DNA from: Pseudoflavitalea rhizosphaerae
GTDB taxonomy: Bacteria > Bacteroidota > Bacteroidia > Chitinophagales > Chitinophagaceae
Assembly (NCBI RefSeq): GCF_003991355.1
Contig: NZ_RCSU01000003.1
Location: forward strand, 186,001-250,000
Direction of reading: 5' to 3'
DNA length: 64,000 nt
Shown: piece by piece, positions 63,720 through 64,000 of the stretch
How positions within the stretch are numbered: the stretch's first letter is position 1
How the letters are laid out: each line of letters opens with the position of its first letter
Notes under the pieces: generated by a model
Database searches by the model: none
What the model was told of the DNA's origin: nothing
What the model saw: the letters and a program-made list of their open reading frames with translations, nothing else
Translations under genes and position numbers: made by a program

Positions 63720-64000
63720 TTACTCCATTACTTTAGCCAGCTCCTTCGCCACTTTCTCGTGCGCCACCGCTCTGAAGTGACCATCGAGAATGTAAAAGTC
63801 TTCCGGCTGCAAAAGACTGGCCACATCTATCACCCGGACTGCATCACCGAAATGGGATTTGTATCCGGGCTCCTTCAACAGCGCCTCCACTGCATTTTTG
63901 AAATCGTTGTTACGATGGTCTACATCGATGCCTTCGAACACCAGTACTTTTGTTTTCTGGAAATCGACAGGGAAATCTTTCAGGATATCCAGGAACATCT
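63720..64000 (-). CDS. C-terminal part of a probable SGNH-type hydrolase-like protein (5' end outside window)
   Basis: The frame is open to the window edge; about 93 residues are visible. The end reads PEDFYILDGHFRAVAHEKVA, with the Asp-x-His pair typical of the C-terminal catalytic block of SGNH/GDSL and AlgX-like proteins. Too little is present to assign a function. It lies 39 bp upstream of the GT-C-like gene on the same strand, so the two may act together in surface glycan modification (inference). Confidence 0.5.
   Translation of the reverse strand, partial: MFLDILKDFPVDFQKTKVLVFEGIDVDHRNNDFKNAVEALLKEPGYKSHFGDAVRVIDVASLLQPEDFYILDGHFRAVAHEKVAKELAKVME

Overview
The window comes from a Bacteroidota chromosome, most likely family Chitinophagaceae (inference). 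The evidence is SusC/SusD pairs, a type IX secretion (T9SS) C-terminal signal, -7 boxes of the TAnnTTTG type, almost no Shine-Dalgarno sequences, a short-form HPF, a bS21 gene, and the order rpsU-xerC-hpf-tRNAs-tuf-secE-nusG-rplKAJL-rpoBC. There is no rRNA, IS element or CRISPR array.

1-5105: a respiratory operon. It runs from the tail of a membrane protein through a DUF59 protein and an Rrf2 regulator with IscR-like Cys3His ligands to a C-family (cbb3-type) oxidase: CcoN with a duplicated membrane extension, a CcoO/CcoP-like dihaem cytochrome c, and two small membrane proteins. 5106-5970: AT-rich debris with a truncated ORF, then a tRNA-Asp gene. 5971-20533: gluQ (glutamyl-queuosine tRNA-Asp synthetase) beside that tRNA, then a polysaccharide-utilisation locus on the minus strand (susC, susD, clan GH-D glycosidase, DUF5107/TPR protein, galM, sugar:H+ symporter) with a divergent AraC regulator. 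A galactoside substrate is inferred. 20534-31185: a nested REP-like palindrome and a C-rich tandem array, a TetR-controlled membrane-protein pair, a one-haem secreted protein, an OmpA lipoprotein, a very large FG-GAP/thrombospondin-3 T9SS protein, and a second tRNA-Asp identical to the first.

31186-37430: housekeeping genes (accA, dapA, rnz, rfaE1, an amino acid permease, an OmpH-like protein). 37592-61274: the transcription/translation super-locus on the minus strand (rpsU, xerC, hpf, tRNA-Thr/Tyr/Gly/Thr, tuf, tRNA-Trp, secE, nusG, rplK, rplA, rplJ, rplL, rpoB, rpoC). It is interrupted twice: by a lysine/alanine-rich histone H1-like gene on the opposite strand between nusG and rplK, and by a LacI regulator plus two GH92 alpha-mannosidases between rplL and rpoB. 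One of the GH92 enzymes has Gln where the family's catalytic acid Glu is expected. 61379-64000: riboflavin synthase, a GT-C-like membrane protein and the end of a probable SGNH-type protein.

Most notable points: the Glu-to-Gln GH92 paralogue, the broken rplL-rpoB linkage, the H1-like gene built of 78-bp repeats, the nested palindrome with its second copy at 46.2 kb, the tRNA-Asp/gluQ adjacency, and the strong Shine-Dalgarno of rpsU.
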